A DNA stretch of 64,000 nucleotides from Shewanella pneumatophori (GTDB lineage Bacteria > Pseudomonadota > Gammaproteobacteria > Enterobacterales > Shewanellaceae), in assembly GCF_023283895.1 (NCBI RefSeq), contig NZ_JAKILB010000004.1, forward strand, positions 1-64,000, given 5' to 3'. Below are positions 28,739 to 38,496 of this stretch, piece by piece; position 1 is the stretch's first letter, and the number at the start of each line of letters is the position of its first letter. Under the pieces are notes generated by a model, which did no database searches, was not told where the DNA came from, and saw only the letters and a list, made by a program, of their open reading frames with translations. A program made the position numbers and the translations under genes.

Positions 28739-30526
28739 GTGGTGAAAACGTTGGCTACAGCTCCTATGGAATCAATGATGACACTTCCCTTTATATTGCA
28801 TATCCCAAGTGCAACTCTTGCCGTTGAACTACAGTTACTCTCTCCCTTGCCTGATGGACGTAATACACTGCATTGGCAACTTGAGCTTAGTGAATTGCGT
28901 AGCGAACATGATATTAGCCTGGCTGAGTTTTATAACGATGCGGAATTTGTGGTGGCGGCCACTACAGGTCAGATCTATAAAGGTAATGTTGAAGGCGAGT
29001 TGAGTCTGGTATCAAGTTTGCCAGTGATGGGGATAGACGGTGGCAAAGGCTGGCTTGATAAAACAAGGCAAGAGTTTTGGTATGCCATTACAGCTGAAAT
29101 GGATGATGAGCAAGGCGATCGACTTTATGGCTGGTCTTTAAGAGATTGGAGCCTTATTGCCGAAATGCAATTGCCAGAATATCTCGATATTCAGCAGCTA
29201 CATCGTCGTAGTGACAGTAACTTTCTTTTTTATCACAAACGTAGCAGAGAATTGCATAAAAGAAGCCAAGGATTCTGGGTTATTAACCCTGTTACAGCAG
29301 AGGCTGACTATCATGCTCTCGACAGTCTTCCCGCAGCAGGTCGATTCAAAACTCGCAATATGCTTGCCCTTTGTCCTAAACGAGATCTCGCATTGCTGCC
29401 ATGTGTCGACGCTCTGCCATGCAAAGAAAGCGATGCTGATCTGCAACTGGGATTTCAGCTGCAACTTATCGACCTAAACAGCTTCAACACTTTATGGGTA
29501 AGTACAGTCCGCTGGCTGGGTAATGATACCGAGCAGATGCTTGATATCGAGGTACGCCAGACTCTAAAAGCGTATTATGCTGGTGAAGAGATAGATGACG
29601 ATGAGGTGGAAGATGCCCTTGAGGATTGGGTTGATACCCTTAAAGGTATTCGTTTTTGTGATAATGAAGATGCTTGCTGGGTGTGCTGGAAAGATGGCGG
29701 GTTACGTAAGATTTATTTGAGTCATCCTCAGCAAGATTATCAATTAGCAGGCGTGTCAGCGCTCGTGAAACCGACGCAACTAGATGAGTCTCAAGATTTG
29801 CCGAATCCACTGAATCAGGTGGCATTTAATCAATATGGTTATCACCTGCAGACGTTAAGTGAACAACAATTAGCAGTGATCGACTTTGATATTAAAGTGG
29901 TCGATATCAGCAAGGTTAAGCCTTGTGATAATGAATCTGCACAACTGATGGTTAGTTATCAACATGGCAAGCAAGCAGAATTAGATATGTCTGAGATATA
30001 TAGAATGGCATATACCCAGGAAGGCCTCAACGTCATTAATATCGACTATCTAGCTTTGCCGAACTGTTTGCTTGAGGGGCTGCGGCAAATGCAACAGCGC
30101 ATGGCTTGTTTGGCTGAGCATGTTAAAGGCAACCGTCTTGAGTGGCTGGTCGAGGATAGGGACGGCAGTCAGCGAACAGAAGCGGAGTTTGCAGCGATGG
30201 CTATTAAGTTACCGGGTGCTGCAGAGTTGATGGTGCAGATGGTTGAGGATTTCTGTGCTTATGCAGATGCTTACTCCCTGAGAAGTAGCCAACATAAAGC
30301 TGCCTTGTCAGATATTGTTTCGACGTTGGCTGAATTTGACATCGCACATTTAGCTTTAGTTAGTCGCTATTTGAATACTATTGATCTGGGCCGTTTCGGG
30401 GCCTGTCATATTCAGCATACATTACCACTTATTCAGCAGAAATACGGTCAGAGCCTGCTTAACAAACTTAAATACAACAAGTTTATCAAAAGTCTGCCTG
30501 CAGAATTGACCAATACTCATCTGTAA
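28739..30526 (+). CDS. Large uncharacterised protein, possibly beta-propeller-like N-terminus
   Basis: I do not recognise this 595-residue protein. There is no signal peptide or membrane helix, so it is probably cytosolic. Residues 20-270 are beta-rich with recurring Trp/Gly-Asp strand patterns (GWSLRDWSLIAEMQLP, 131-146) that suggest a propeller-like fold. An acidic stretch lies at 283-299. Cysteines cluster at 212-228 and 307-316. The last 150 residues look helical. The frame opens with GTG; no good ribosome site fits this start or the ATGs at codons 10, 13 and 14, so the true N-terminus is open. It lies alone between the tRNA array and a MITE-like repeat. Confidence 0.75.
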   Translation: MVKTLATAPMESMMTLPFILHIPSATLAVELQLLSPLPDGRNTLHWQLELSELRSEHDISLAEFYNDAEFVVAATTGQIYKGNVEGELSLVSSLPVMGIDGGKGWLDKTRQEFWYAITAEMDDEQGDRLYGWSLRDWSLIAEMQLPEYLDIQQLHRRSDSNFLFYHKRSRELHKRSQGFWVINPVTAEADYHALDSLPAAGRFKTRNMLALCPKRDLALLPCVDALPCKESDADLQLGFQLQLIDLNSFNTLWVSTVRWLGNDTEQMLDIEVRQTLKAYYAGEEIDDDEVEDALEDWVDTLKGIRFCDNEDACWVCWKDGGLRKIYLSHPQQDYQLAGVSALVKPTQLDESQDLPNPLNQVAFNQYGYHLQTLSEQQLAVIDFDIKVVDISKVKPCDNESAQLMVSYQHGKQAELDMSEIYRMAYTQEGLNVINIDYLALPNCLLEGLRQMQQRMACLAEHVKGNRLEWLVEDRDGSQRTEAEFAAMAIKLPGAAELMVQMVEDFCAYADAYSLRSSQHKAALSDIVSTLAEFDIAHLALVSRYLNTIDLGRFGACHIQHTLPLIQQKYGQSLLNKLKYNKFIKSLPAELTNTHL

Positions 30527-30545
30527 AATGATAGTCAGTTGAATG

Positions 30546-30811
30546 ATACCAATCAGTATAAACATTTAGTCACTCAGCGAGAGTTTAGCGGTTTTGAGGT
30601 AAGGCAACGAGTGAAGAGCATAGTTGCTCTACGTTCAAGCTCGTTAACACAGCATCAGAATCGCTAAAACTCGCCATTTTGGAGCGTTTTTGGTTGCCTA
30701 CTTCTACGTTGAATAGCTTGATAAGGGAATAACCATTATTGCAGCTATTCGTCTTGAATTAGTTTGCCAAAAACCGCTCTGAGTAGATCAAATCCTTATA
30801 CTGATTGGTAT
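30546..30811. mobile_element. MITE-like inverted-repeat element (266 bp, non-coding)
   Basis: The ends are perfect 16-bp inverted repeats: ATACCAATCAGTATAA at 30546-30561 and its complement at 30796-30811. An internal imperfect inverted repeat (30577-30597 with 30655-30674, GCGAGAGTTTAGCG against CGCTAAAACTCGC) would fold back. There is no open reading frame of note. TA dinucleotides flank CCAATC...GATTGG, which could reflect TA target duplication as in IS630/Tc1-type elements, but this is only suggestive. Confidence 0.75.
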
Positions 30812-30824
30812 AATCTGGACGCAT

Positions 30825-30856
30825 AAAAAAACGCACTCAATCGAGTGCGTTTTTTA
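30825..30856. terminator. Terminator downstream of prs
   Basis: AAAAAACGCACTC and GAGTGCGTTTTTT form a perfect stem around an AATC loop. It is usable on both strands and lies 32 bases after the prs stop. Confidence 0.92.
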
Positions 30857-30887
30857 TTACTGCTTGTTCAGCTTAATTCAGCAAGAA

Positions 30888-31835
30888 TTAGTGCTTAAAC
30901 ATTGCAGAGATTGATTCTTCGTTGCTTACGCGGCGAATTGCTTCAGCCATAACAGTAGACATAGTTAACTGTGAAACTTTGTCTAGCGCAGCAATTTCAG
31001 GGCTCAATGGAATCGTGTCAGTAACAATGACTTCATCGATTACAGATTCAGCGATGTTCTTAGCAGCGTTACCAGAGAATACTGGGTGAGTAGCATAAGC
31101 GAATACGCGGTTTGCACCGTGCTCTTTTAGTGCTTCAGCAGCTTTACAAAGTGTACCGCCAGTATCGATCATGTCATCAACGATGATGCAGTCACGGCCT
31201 TGTACGTCACCAATGATATGCATAACTTGAGCAACGTTCGCTTGTGGGCGACGCTTATCAATAATTGCTAAGTCAGAATCATCTAGTAGTTTAGCGACTG
31301 CGCGTGCGCGTACAACGCCACCGATGTCTGGAGAAACAACAACAGGGTTCTCTAGGTTCTTAGCTAACATATCTTCTAGTAGTACTGGGCTACCAAATAC
31401 GTTATCAACAGGAACGTCGAAGAAACCTTGAATTTGCTCTGCGTGAAGATCACAAGTCAATACGCGGTCAACACCAACGCTTGAAAGGAAATCCGCAACT
31501 ACTTTAGCTGTAATAGGTACACGAGCACTACGAACACGACGGTCCTGACGCGCGTAACCAAAGTAAGGAATAACCGCTGTAATACGACCAGCTGATGCAC
31601 GACGAAGCGCGTCAACCATAACGATAAGTTCCATTAGGTTATCGTTAGTAGGAGCGCAAGTAGATTGAATGATGAATACATCCGCACCACGTACATTTTC
31701 ATTAATTTGGACACTGATTTCGCCGTCACTGAAAACGCCTACCTCTGCGTCTCCAAGTTTACAAAATAGACGATCGGCTATCTTCTTAGCGAGACTAGGT
31801 GTAGCGTTACCGGCAAAAAGTTTAATGTCAGGCAC
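30888..31835 (-). CDS. prs: Ribose-phosphate pyrophosphokinase
   Basis: Makes PRPP from ribose 5-phosphate and ATP for nucleotide, His, Trp and NAD synthesis. The flexible catalytic loop is [18 protein letters not shown], and the PRPP-binding loop is [11 protein letters not shown] start at the GTG encoding [14 protein letters not shown] lies eight bases upstream, and the product is then 315 residues, exactly the E. coli length. The ATG nine codons further upstream has no ribosome site. It follows ispE on the same strand, as in E. coli. Confidence 0.97.
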   Translation of the reverse strand: MPDIKLFAGNATPSLAKKIADRLFCKLGDAEVGVFSDGEISVQINENVRGADVFIIQSTCAPTNDNLMELIVMVDALRRASAGRITAVIPYFGYARQDRRVRSARVPITAKVVADFLSSVGVDRVLTCDLHAEQIQGFFDVPVDNVFGSPVLLEDMLAKNLENPVVVSPDIGGVVRARAVAKLLDDSDLAIIDKRRPQANVAQVMHIIGDVQGRDCIIVDDMIDTGGTLCKAAEALKEHGANRVFAYATHPVFSGNAAKNIAESVIDEVIVTDTIPLSPEIAALDKVSQLTMSTVMAEAIRRVSNEESISAMFKH

Positions 31836-31902
31836 TGTAGGAACCTCAGGCGTATGCTTCATGATTGTGGCTGGGATTAAAAAAGGTTATCCCAGAAAGT
31901 GG

Positions 31903-32757
31903 TTAAGGTTGAGCTAATCTCAACATTAACGGCGATTTATTTGCCCCTTTTGCAACAAAGCCTTTTATTGATGCAGGCAGTTTCGCCAATACATCTTTAG
32001 CTTCATGCTCCTGTTCGAATTGACCAAAAACACATGCTCCGGTTCCGGTCATTCTGGACGGCGCATATTCTAGCAGCCAGTCTAAGGTTTTGGCAACTTG
32101 AGGGTGACGTTTTGCGACTAAAGCTTGGCAGTCATTTTTCCATTCGCTGCTCATTAATGCATCAAGGCTGACTTTTGCGGTATTTCGCGGCAGATCTGGA
32201 TCTTGAAAAATCTCAGCGGTCGATACATGAACCTCTGGGATCAATACTAAATACCAAGGCTGGTTTGGCTCAACATTAACCAATTTCTCGCCAACACCTT
32301 CGGCAAATGCTGCGAAACCATTAATAAAAACAGGTACATCAGCACCAAGGCTTAATCCTATTTCCGCAAGTTCGCTGCTTGATAATCCCGTATTCCACAG
32401 TTGGTTTAACGCGACAAGTGTCGTGGCTGCGTCTGATGAACCACCACCGAGTCCACCGCCCATAGGTAGGCGTTTATCAAGCCAAATTTCTGCACCTAGC
32501 TGACAATTTGTACGAGTCTGTAGGGATTTTGCGGCCTTGAGAATTAAGTTATCGCTGTCGGCAACAACGCCAGCCATATTCGAGTGTAACTTTAGGGTTG
32601 GCTGATTTAAAACTTTGAAATCTAAATAATCACAATGTTCAACAAATTGAAATAATGTTTGAAGTTCATGGTAGCCATCTTTACGGCGGCCATTAATGTG
32701 CAGGAATAGATTCAGTTTTGCAGGGGCTGGCCAGCCCAATGAAAGTTGCGTAGTCAT
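31903..32757 (-). CDS. ispE: 4-diphosphocytidyl-2-C-methyl-D-erythritol kinase
   Basis: GHMP-family kinase of the MEP isoprenoid pathway. The ATP-binding glycine-rich motif is [14 protein letters not shown] in the middle, with [14 protein letters not shown] at the N-terminus and [10 protein letters not shown] near the C-terminus. Length is 284 residues. The start overlaps the lolB stop by 4 bp. The order lolB-ispE-prs is the same as in E. coli. Confidence 0.97.
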   Translation of the reverse strand: MTTQLSLGWPAPAKLNLFLHINGRRKDGYHELQTLFQFVEHCDYLDFKVLNQPTLKLHSNMAGVVADSDNLILKAAKSLQTRTNCQLGAEIWLDKRLPMGGGLGGGSSDAATTLVALNQLWNTGLSSSELAEIGLSLGADVPVFINGFAAFAEGVGEKLVNVEPNQPWYLVLIPEVHVSTAEIFQDPDLPRNTAKVSLDALMSSEWKNDCQALVAKRHPQVAKTLDWLLEYAPSRMTGTGACVFGQFEQEHEAKDVLAKLPASIKGFVAKGANKSPLMLRLAQP

Positions 32758-33413
32758 AAAGAGTTCTCAGTACCTGACAGTGGTTTTATCAGTGTTTGGT
32801 TTTCCGGGGCAAGCGCTTGCCATTTATTCAGCTGTAATTTGAGGCGCAGATCGTCGCGGGTTAAGTTGAGCAATCTTGGTACATCAGCCCCACTTTGTTT
32901 CTGCCAGCTTTTAAACTCAACTTGCCAAGGTGGTAATTGCTGAGAGTTAATTAACTTACTTGGCCTTTGCTGGCTATCGCTACTAATAAGCTTATCGCCT
33001 TCAGTAAGTTGGCCTGTTAGCCAAAGGGGTAAAGAGTCAATAGGAATAGGCCAACCAGAGACTCGGGTCAACAGACGTTGGGCATTGGTGTCTTGATAGG
33101 TTTTACCGTCGACATCAAGCGTAACAAGTCCCTCTTGACTAGTTAAAGACAATATCGTCGTGCCCAACATAGTGGTGAGGGTTAACTCGTCTCTTTGTGG
33201 GCTATGTAGCCAATATATATTAGTGCTAAACCTGTCTTGTGAGGTTCTCACGGCGAGTTTACCTTGCATTTCCCAGGCGCTAGCTTGCTGCACTTTGTTA
33301 ACAGAGACGGGAATAAGGTTGTCTGGTATGGTAGTTGAGCAACCACTAATGAAAATAGTGCTAAGCATCACCCATAGATAAGTGTTTTTTGTGAACCGGC
33401 TCAAATTATTCAT
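32754..33413 (-). CDS. lolB: Outer-membrane lipoprotein receptor LolB
   Basis: Accepts lipoproteins from LolA and inserts them in the outer membrane; it is itself a lipoprotein. The signal peptide ends in the lipobox ISGC (Cys25). The mature part shows [22 protein letters not shown], the usual LolB opening strand region (residues about 47-68). Length is 219 residues. It is divergent from hemA across a 269-bp intergenic region. Confidence 0.95.
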   Translation of the reverse strand: MNNLSRFTKNTYLWVMLSTIFISGCSTTIPDNLIPVSVNKVQQASAWEMQGKLAVRTSQDRFSTNIYWLHSPQRDELTLTTMLGTTILSLTSQEGLVTLDVDGKTYQDTNAQRLLTRVSGWPIPIDSLPLWLTGQLTEGDKLISSDSQQRPSKLINSQQLPPWQVEFKSWQKQSGADVPRLLNLTRDDLRLKLQLNKWQALAPENQTLIKPLSGTENSL

Positions 33414-33594
33414 CTATTACTGATATAAAAGAGCCCTTATGATACGAGGGCTTGGATAAATTACCAATGCCCATATGCAAAAATAACCAATTGCACAATG
33501 CTCATTGCGGTCAAAGCGTAAAATATCTATGTGAAAATAGTTAAAAAAGTGATGCTAATTGAAAAAATGGGTAAGAACCGAGATTATTATTCGG

Positions 33595-33625
33595 TTTTGT
33601 TAAGCGTATTCTGTTTTTAACAAAA
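33595..33625. promoter_or_regulatory. Inverted repeat in the lolB-hemA divergent promoter region
   Basis: TTTTGTTAA (33595-33603) and TTAACAAAA (33617-33625) form a perfect 9-bp inverted repeat with a 13-bp spacer, 58 bp before hemA. A small hairpin AACCGA/TCGGTT precedes it (33576-33596). It could be an operator; the binding protein is unknown. The rest of the 33414-33682 gap shows nothing else I can name. Confidence 0.4.
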
Positions 33626-33682
33626 TCAATTCAGTAGAATGGCAGCCATAAATGAGATGCCCAAGAGTCCAGAACGAGTCAA

Positions 33683-34933
33683 ATGAGCCTTGTAGCAATC
33701 GGAATTAACCATAAAACGGCCACGGTCGACCTACGTGAGAAAGTAGCTTTCGCACCAGACAGAATTCATGATGCCATGAAGAGTCTTGCGTCTCTTACTC
33801 CATCGGGCGAAGCCGTCATTATTTCAACCTGTAACCGTACAGAACTTTACTGTAATAACAGTGAAGCCGCTGATGTGGTTGCGTGGCTGGAAGAATATCA
33901 TCAACTGTCCCATGAAGCTGTTGAGCCTTGCCTGTACCAATACCAAGATCAAGAAGCAGTAAAGCATTTGATGCGTGTATCTGCTGGTTTAGATTCACTG
34001 ATTTTGGGTGAACCGCAAATTTTAGGTCAAGTTAAGCAATCTTTTGTGAAGGCAAAAGAGGCAGGCAGTGTCGGTTCAACAATGGATAAGTTATTTCAAA
34101 ATACCTTTTCCGTTGCTAAAAAAATCCGAACTGAGACTGAAATTGGGGCTGCTGCTGTCTCGGTAGCATTTGCTGCTGTGAGCATGGCAAAGCATATTTT
34201 CTCATCACTGAGTACGACCCAAGTATTATTGGTCGGTGCTGGTGAGACTATTGAGTTAGTTGCGCGTCACTTAAAAGACAATGGTGTGAGCACCATGGTG
34301 GTTGCAAACCGTACAATTTCACGTGCTGAAGCCATGTGTGAAGAGTTCGGCGCCACCGCTATTACACTCGAACAGATCCCAGATTTTCTCCCTAAGGCCG
34401 ATATCGTGATATCCTCTACGGCTAGCCCTTTACCAATACTCGGTAAAGGCATGGTAGAAAAAGCGCTTAAGCAACGTCGTCATCAACCTATGTTATTGGT
34501 TGATATAGCAGTTCCTCGAGATATCGAGGCTGAAGTCGCGGATTTAGATGATGCATTCCTCTATACCGTCGATGACTTGCAAAGCATTATTGAACAGAAT
34601 ATGGCCTCTCGAAGAGAAGCCGCCCAGCAAGCAGAATTAATTGCAGACGATCAAGCTCATCAATTTATGGAATGGATCCGCTCATTAGAGTCGGTAGACA
34701 GTATCCGTGAATATCGCACCCAAAGTATGGCGATTAAAGATGAGTTGGTAGAGCGAGCGGTCAATAAATTGGCCCAAGGTGGTAACTGTGAGCAAGTCTT
34801 ACTTGAACTTGCCAATAAGCTCACCAACAAGCTGATCCATGCGCCGACACAAGCGCTTACCGCTGCGAGTCGCCAAGGGGATTTAAATTCTCTTGGACAA
34901 TTAAGAGCTGTGCTTGGACTAGATAAAGACTAA
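33683..34933 (+). CDS. hemA: Glutamyl-tRNA reductase
   Basis: First enzyme of C5-pathway tetrapyrrole synthesis; reduces Glu-tRNA to glutamate-1-semialdehyde with NADPH. The catalytic nucleophile is Cys50 in STCNRTE. Then follow [15 protein letters not shown], the NADPH-binding [11 protein letters not shown], and a C-terminal dimerisation helix. Length is 416 residues, like E. coli (418). prfA follows after 13 bp, as in E. coli. Confidence 0.98.
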   Translation: MSLVAIGINHKTATVDLREKVAFAPDRIHDAMKSLASLTPSGEAVIISTCNRTELYCNNSEAADVVAWLEEYHQLSHEAVEPCLYQYQDQEAVKHLMRVSAGLDSLILGEPQILGQVKQSFVKAKEAGSVGSTMDKLFQNTFSVAKKIRTETEIGAAAVSVAFAAVSMAKHIFSSLSTTQVLLVGAGETIELVARHLKDNGVSTMVVANRTISRAEAMCEEFGATAITLEQIPDFLPKADIVISSTASPLPILGKGMVEKALKQRRHQPMLLVDIAVPRDIEAEVADLDDAFLYTVDDLQSIIEQNMASRREAAQQAELIADDQAHQFMEWIRSLESVDSIREYRTQSMAIKDELVERAVNKLAQGGNCEQVLLELANKLTNKLIHAPTQALTAASRQGDLNSLGQLRAVLGLDKD

Positions 34934-34946
34934 GGTTAGCGTTTAA

Positions 34947-36032
34947 ATGAAGGACAGTGTGATTCGTAAGCTTGAAGGCTTACTTGAACGTAATGAAGAA
35001 GTATTGGCGTTACTGAGCGATGCTGGTGTTATCGCTGATCAGGAGCGTTTTCGCGCCTTGTCTAAGGAATACTCTCAATTAGAAGAAGTGGTTAAAGCTT
35101 TTAAAGCATTTCAACAAGCAGAAGAAGATTTAGAATCTGCCAAAGAGATGATGGAAGAAGACGACGCCGATCTTAAAGAGATGGCTCAGGAAGAGTACAA
35201 AGAAGCAAAAGCTACAATTGCAGTGCTAGAAGATGAATTGCAAATTCTGCTACTGCCAAAAGATCCTAATGATGACAATAACTGCTTTATCGAAATTCGC
35301 GCCGGTGCGGGTGGTGATGAAGCGGCTATTTTTGCTGGCGATTTATTCCGTATGTACAGCAAGTTTGCCGAAAGCAAACGCTGGCAGATTGAAGTCATGA
35401 ACACCAACGAAGGTGAGCATGGCGGTTTTAAAGAAGTGATTGCTAAAATCAGTGGCGACGGTGTTTACGGTAAGCTGAAGTTTGAGTCAGGCGGACACCG
35501 TGTACAACGTGTGCCAGAAACAGAGTCTCAAGGCCGTGTTCACACCTCTGCTTGTACAGTGATTGTATTACCAGAAGTGCCAGAAGCTGAAGCAATTGAA
35601 ATTAATAAAGCCGACTTGAAAGTGGATACCTTCCGCGCATCAGGCGCTGGTGGTCAGCACGTAAACAAAACTGACTCGGCAATCCGTATTACCCATATTC
35701 CAACGGGTATTGTTGTAGAGTGTCAAGATCAGCGTTCACAGCACAAAAACCGTGCCCAAGCGATGAGCGTACTTGCTGCACGTATTCAAGCAGTAGAAGA
35801 CGAGAAGCGTCGCAGTGCAGAAGAAAGCACCCGCCGTAACTTGGTATCTTCTGGTGATCGTTCTGAGCGTATTCGTACCTATAACTTCCCACAAGGTCGT
35901 GTTAGTGAGCACAGAATTAACTTAACTCTGTACCGTCTAGGCGAATTTATGGAAGGCGATATCGATTGCGTTATCGAGCCTCTCATTTTAGAGAACCAAG
36001 CGGATATGCTTGCAGCACTAGGTGAAGCATAA
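34947..36032 (+). CDS. prfA: Peptide chain release factor 1
   Basis: Class I release factor for UAA/UAG stops. The GGQ motif that triggers hydrolysis is at 235-237 ([12 protein letters not shown]). The stop-codon reading tripeptide of the PxT type reads PET (190-192) where E. coli has PAT. Length is 361 residues. It is followed 45 bp later by prmC, whose product methylates the GGQ glutamine. Confidence 0.98.
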   Translation: MKDSVIRKLEGLLERNEEVLALLSDAGVIADQERFRALSKEYSQLEEVVKAFKAFQQAEEDLESAKEMMEEDDADLKEMAQEEYKEAKATIAVLEDELQILLLPKDPNDDNNCFIEIRAGAGGDEAAIFAGDLFRMYSKFAESKRWQIEVMNTNEGEHGGFKEVIAKISGDGVYGKLKFESGGHRVQRVPETESQGRVHTSACTVIVLPEVPEAEAIEINKADLKVDTFRASGAGGQHVNKTDSAIRITHIPTGIVVECQDQRSQHKNRAQAMSVLAARIQAVEDEKRRSAEESTRRNLVSSGDRSERIRTYNFPQGRVSEHRINLTLYRLGEFMEGDIDCVIEPLILENQADMLAALGEA

Positions 36033-36077
36033 GCTTCACCTCTCTCATACTGTGCTACAGATGAATAAGGATATTCC

Positions 36078-36920
36078 TTGCAACTAACTATTTCAGGGGC
36101 ACTTAAATGGGCCTCTTCTCAGCTTGAAAGCATTTCAGACTCAGCATCACTCGATGCTGAGGTGATGCTACTTCACGTTATTAGCAAACCGCGCAGCTAT
36201 CTATACACTTGGCCTGAAAAAAGCTTAGAGCCAGAAGAAGTGTCTGAGTTCAAGCAAATGCTCGCCAAACGCTTACGCGGTAATCCTATTGCCCACATTG
36301 TTGGCGAACGTGAGTTTTGGTCGCTGCCGTTTAGGGTTAATCCAACCACGCTTATTCCACGCCCTGATACTGAAATTTTAGTTGAGACGGCGCTGAATCT
36401 ACCTTTAGCTGAAAACGCTAAAGTACTCGATTTGGGGACAGGAACTGGCGCGATTGCTTTGTCACTGGCCCATGAGCGCAATGAATGGCAAGTGTGTGCA
36501 ATTGATAAAGTGGAAGATGCTGTTGCATTAGCCAAAGAAAATCGCACTAACCTAAAGCTTGAACAAGTTGATGTGTTTCAAAGTGATTGGTTTGATGCCG
36601 TTGAGTGTTACGACTTTAACTTAATCGTGTCTAACCCACCTTACATTGACGAAGAAGATGAACACTTATCTCAAGGTGATGTTCGTTTTGAGCCACAAAG
36701 CGCGTTAACCGCACCGTTAAGAGGTTTTGCTGATCTGTTTCATATTGCTGAGTGCGCACGTGATTACTTAGCACCTGGCGGTTACTTGCTGCTTGAGCAT
36801 GGCTATCAGCAAGCGATTGAGCTTAGAGAAAAGTTAGTTGAACTGGGCTATGAGAACGTGGCAACAGTGAGAGATTTTGGCAGTAATGATCGCTGCACTA
36901 TTGGTCGTTGGCCGCGTTAA
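36078..36920 (+). CDS. prmC: Release factor glutamine methyltransferase
   Basis: Methylates the glutamine of the GGQ motif in RF1 and RF2. The SAM-binding motif LDLGTGTGAIALSL is near residues 117-130, and the catalytic NPPY is at 186-189. The start is TTG with AAGGA six bases upstream. Length is 280 residues. A terminator-like hairpin follows at 36942. Confidence 0.97.
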   Translation: MQLTISGALKWASSQLESISDSASLDAEVMLLHVISKPRSYLYTWPEKSLEPEEVSEFKQMLAKRLRGNPIAHIVGEREFWSLPFRVNPTTLIPRPDTEILVETALNLPLAENAKVLDLGTGTGAIALSLAHERNEWQVCAIDKVEDAVALAKENRTNLKLEQVDVFQSDWFDAVECYDFNLIVSNPPYIDEEDEHLSQGDVRFEPQSALTAPLRGFADLFHIAECARDYLAPGGYLLLEHGYQQAIELREKLVELGYENVATVRDFGSNDRCTIGRWPR

Positions 36921-36941
36921 ATCGCTAACATCAGTTACTAA

Positions 36942-36968
36942 GAGGCACTATTTTTATAGTGCCTTTTT
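36942..36968 (+). terminator. Terminator after prmC
   Basis: AGGCACTA and TAGTGCCT form the stem with a short T-rich loop and a T6 tail. It separates hemA-prfA-prmC from sirB2-sirB1. Confidence 0.85.
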
Positions 36969-37115
36969 TATTGGCAGTTTTGTTTAAATTAAGAGATTTA
37001 AAAAAGTACAAGGCTAAACTTTGAGCAGTTCTACAGCTTGTATTCGCGGGATATTGGTTATGGATTCAGGTATGGGGTACACTAGCCGCCTTTATCAGCT
37101 AACAGACCTTTATTC

Positions 37116-37511
37116 ATGGACACTTTTTACAGTTTATATCCAGCGTTTAAGCACATGCACATAACGCTTATCGCGACCAGCGTATTGTTTTTCTTAGTCC
37201 GTTTTGTGCTCCATATGCGTAAATCTCCTGTACTACAAAAGAAAGCCATTAAAATAGCGCCTCACGTTATTGATACTTTCTTACTGCTTTCAGGTTTGAT
37301 CTTGTGCTTCCAAATTAAGCAGTATCCTTTTGTCGATCCTTGGATGACTGAAAAGTTGGGCGCTGTAGTTGCTTATATCGCATTAGCGACTATCGCACTT
37401 AAAGCAGATCGTAACGCGTTATTTAAAGTATTTGCGGCATTCGGCGCAATTGGTTGGGTTGTATATGCAGCTAAACTTGCGATCCTTAAGCAAGGGGTGT
37501 TACTCGGTTAA
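37116..37511 (+). CDS. sirB2: SirB2 family membrane protein
   Basis: Small integral membrane protein (131 residues, about four hydrophobic helices) of the SirB2 family. Function is not defined, although the name stems from a Salmonella invasion-regulation study. Its stop overlaps the sirB1 start by one base. The position prmC-sirB2-sirB1 is the same as in E. coli (ychQ-ychA), which secures the call. Confidence 0.92.
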   Translation: MDTFYSLYPAFKHMHITLIATSVLFFLVRFVLHMRKSPVLQKKAIKIAPHVIDTFLLLSGLILCFQIKQYPFVDPWMTEKLGAVVAYIALATIALKADRNALFKVFAAFGAIGWVVYAAKLAILKQGVLLG

Positions 37512-38299
37512 TGGCTGATTTAACCCAAAAAGATTCTATTCAACTGCCAGAAACGGCTTTTGAAATTGCTGAGCATTTAGGTTTTTCTAAGCTTAAAAAT
37601 GCCAACTGGGCTTGGTTAGAATTAGCCGGCTCAGTGCTGAGTTTTTACGTGGTCGATAGACATGAGCGTTTAAATGGACTATTTCGTTGGTTCTATAACG
37701 ACTTAGGCTTTTGTCCTCGTCAAGACTATTACAGCGCAGAGTCAGCGGATCTAGGCAAATGCATCACCTCAAGACAAGGTAACAGCACCACCTTAGCAAC
37801 GGTATTAATGCTGCTAGCAAAGCAGTTAGATTTGAAGCTTGAGCTGTTGTTATTGCCAGGTCAAACTGTTCTGTATAGCCGTATTGATGATGTGGTGCGC
37901 TACATTGACCCATTAACGGGTGCAGATTTGTCAAAACATCAGTTACATGTCTTTGTGCGCGGTGAGTTAGGTAATGCAGCTAAGTTTAAGCCTAGTTACT
38001 TAAAACCAGCGAGTGTTAAGCGCATTCTTTCGCGTATGCTTCATGAAATGAAAGCCGGCAGTATTGTTGCGCATAATTTCGAGCCTGCACTTGAATGTTG
38101 TAACTTGTTGCTGCAATGGCATAGCGACGATTTAAACTTAAATCGTGAACGTGCTTTTATCGCCCAGCAACTGGGTTGTATTAGTGTTGCTGCGGCTGAC
38201 TTAACCCATTTTGTTGAGAACAGTCCGCACGATCCAGTGATTGAATTGGTGAAAATGCAATTGAAAGAACTTAAAGAGGAAGTTGAGACTTTCCATTAA
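37511..38299 (+). CDS. sirB1: SirB1 family protein (transglutaminase-like and TPR-like regions)
   Basis: A cytosolic protein of 262 residues. The N-terminal two-thirds has the SirB1 transglutaminase-like region (LGKCITSRQGNSTTLATVLM, about 86-105). The C-terminal part has TPR-like helices (LNLNRERAFIAQQLGCISVAAADL). Function is unknown. It is coupled to sirB2. In E. coli kdsA follows immediately, whereas here another gene intervenes. Confidence 0.92.
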   Translation: MADLTQKDSIQLPETAFEIAEHLGFSKLKNANWAWLELAGSVLSFYVVDRHERLNGLFRWFYNDLGFCPRQDYYSAESADLGKCITSRQGNSTTLATVLMLLAKQLDLKLELLLLPGQTVLYSRIDDVVRYIDPLTGADLSKHQLHVFVRGELGNAAKFKPSYLKPASVKRILSRMLHEMKAGSIVAHNFEPALECCNLLLQWHSDDLNLNRERAFIAQQLGCISVAAADLTHFVENSPHDPVIELVKMQLKELKEEVETFH

Positions 38300-38301
38300 G
38301 T

Positions 38302-38334
38302 AACACAACAGGGCCAATAAGGCCCTTTTGTGTT
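38302..38334 (+). terminator. Hairpin after sirB1
   Basis: AACACAA-CA-GGGCC pairs with GGCCC-TT-TTGTGTT around an AATAA loop, with a T-rich end. It probably terminates the sirB operon. Confidence 0.7.
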
Positions 38335-38496
38335 GATACACCCGTGTGAAATAGATTTACCTTAGTAAAAATAGCGCGCAGTGTTAACAAGCAATACGCA
38401 CTAGCTGCGCAATAAAAACAAAAATAGCGACACCAACAAATTGATGTAAAAAATAATAATTAGGCAAAAACTGCCAATTTCAAGGGGATAGACTTC

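Noticed and set aside
28739..30811. Genomic island inserted at the tRNA array
   Set aside because: Only one gene and one MITE-like element lie there; no integrase, no attachment-site duplicate of a tRNA 3' end beyond the intact copies, and no change in flanking order.
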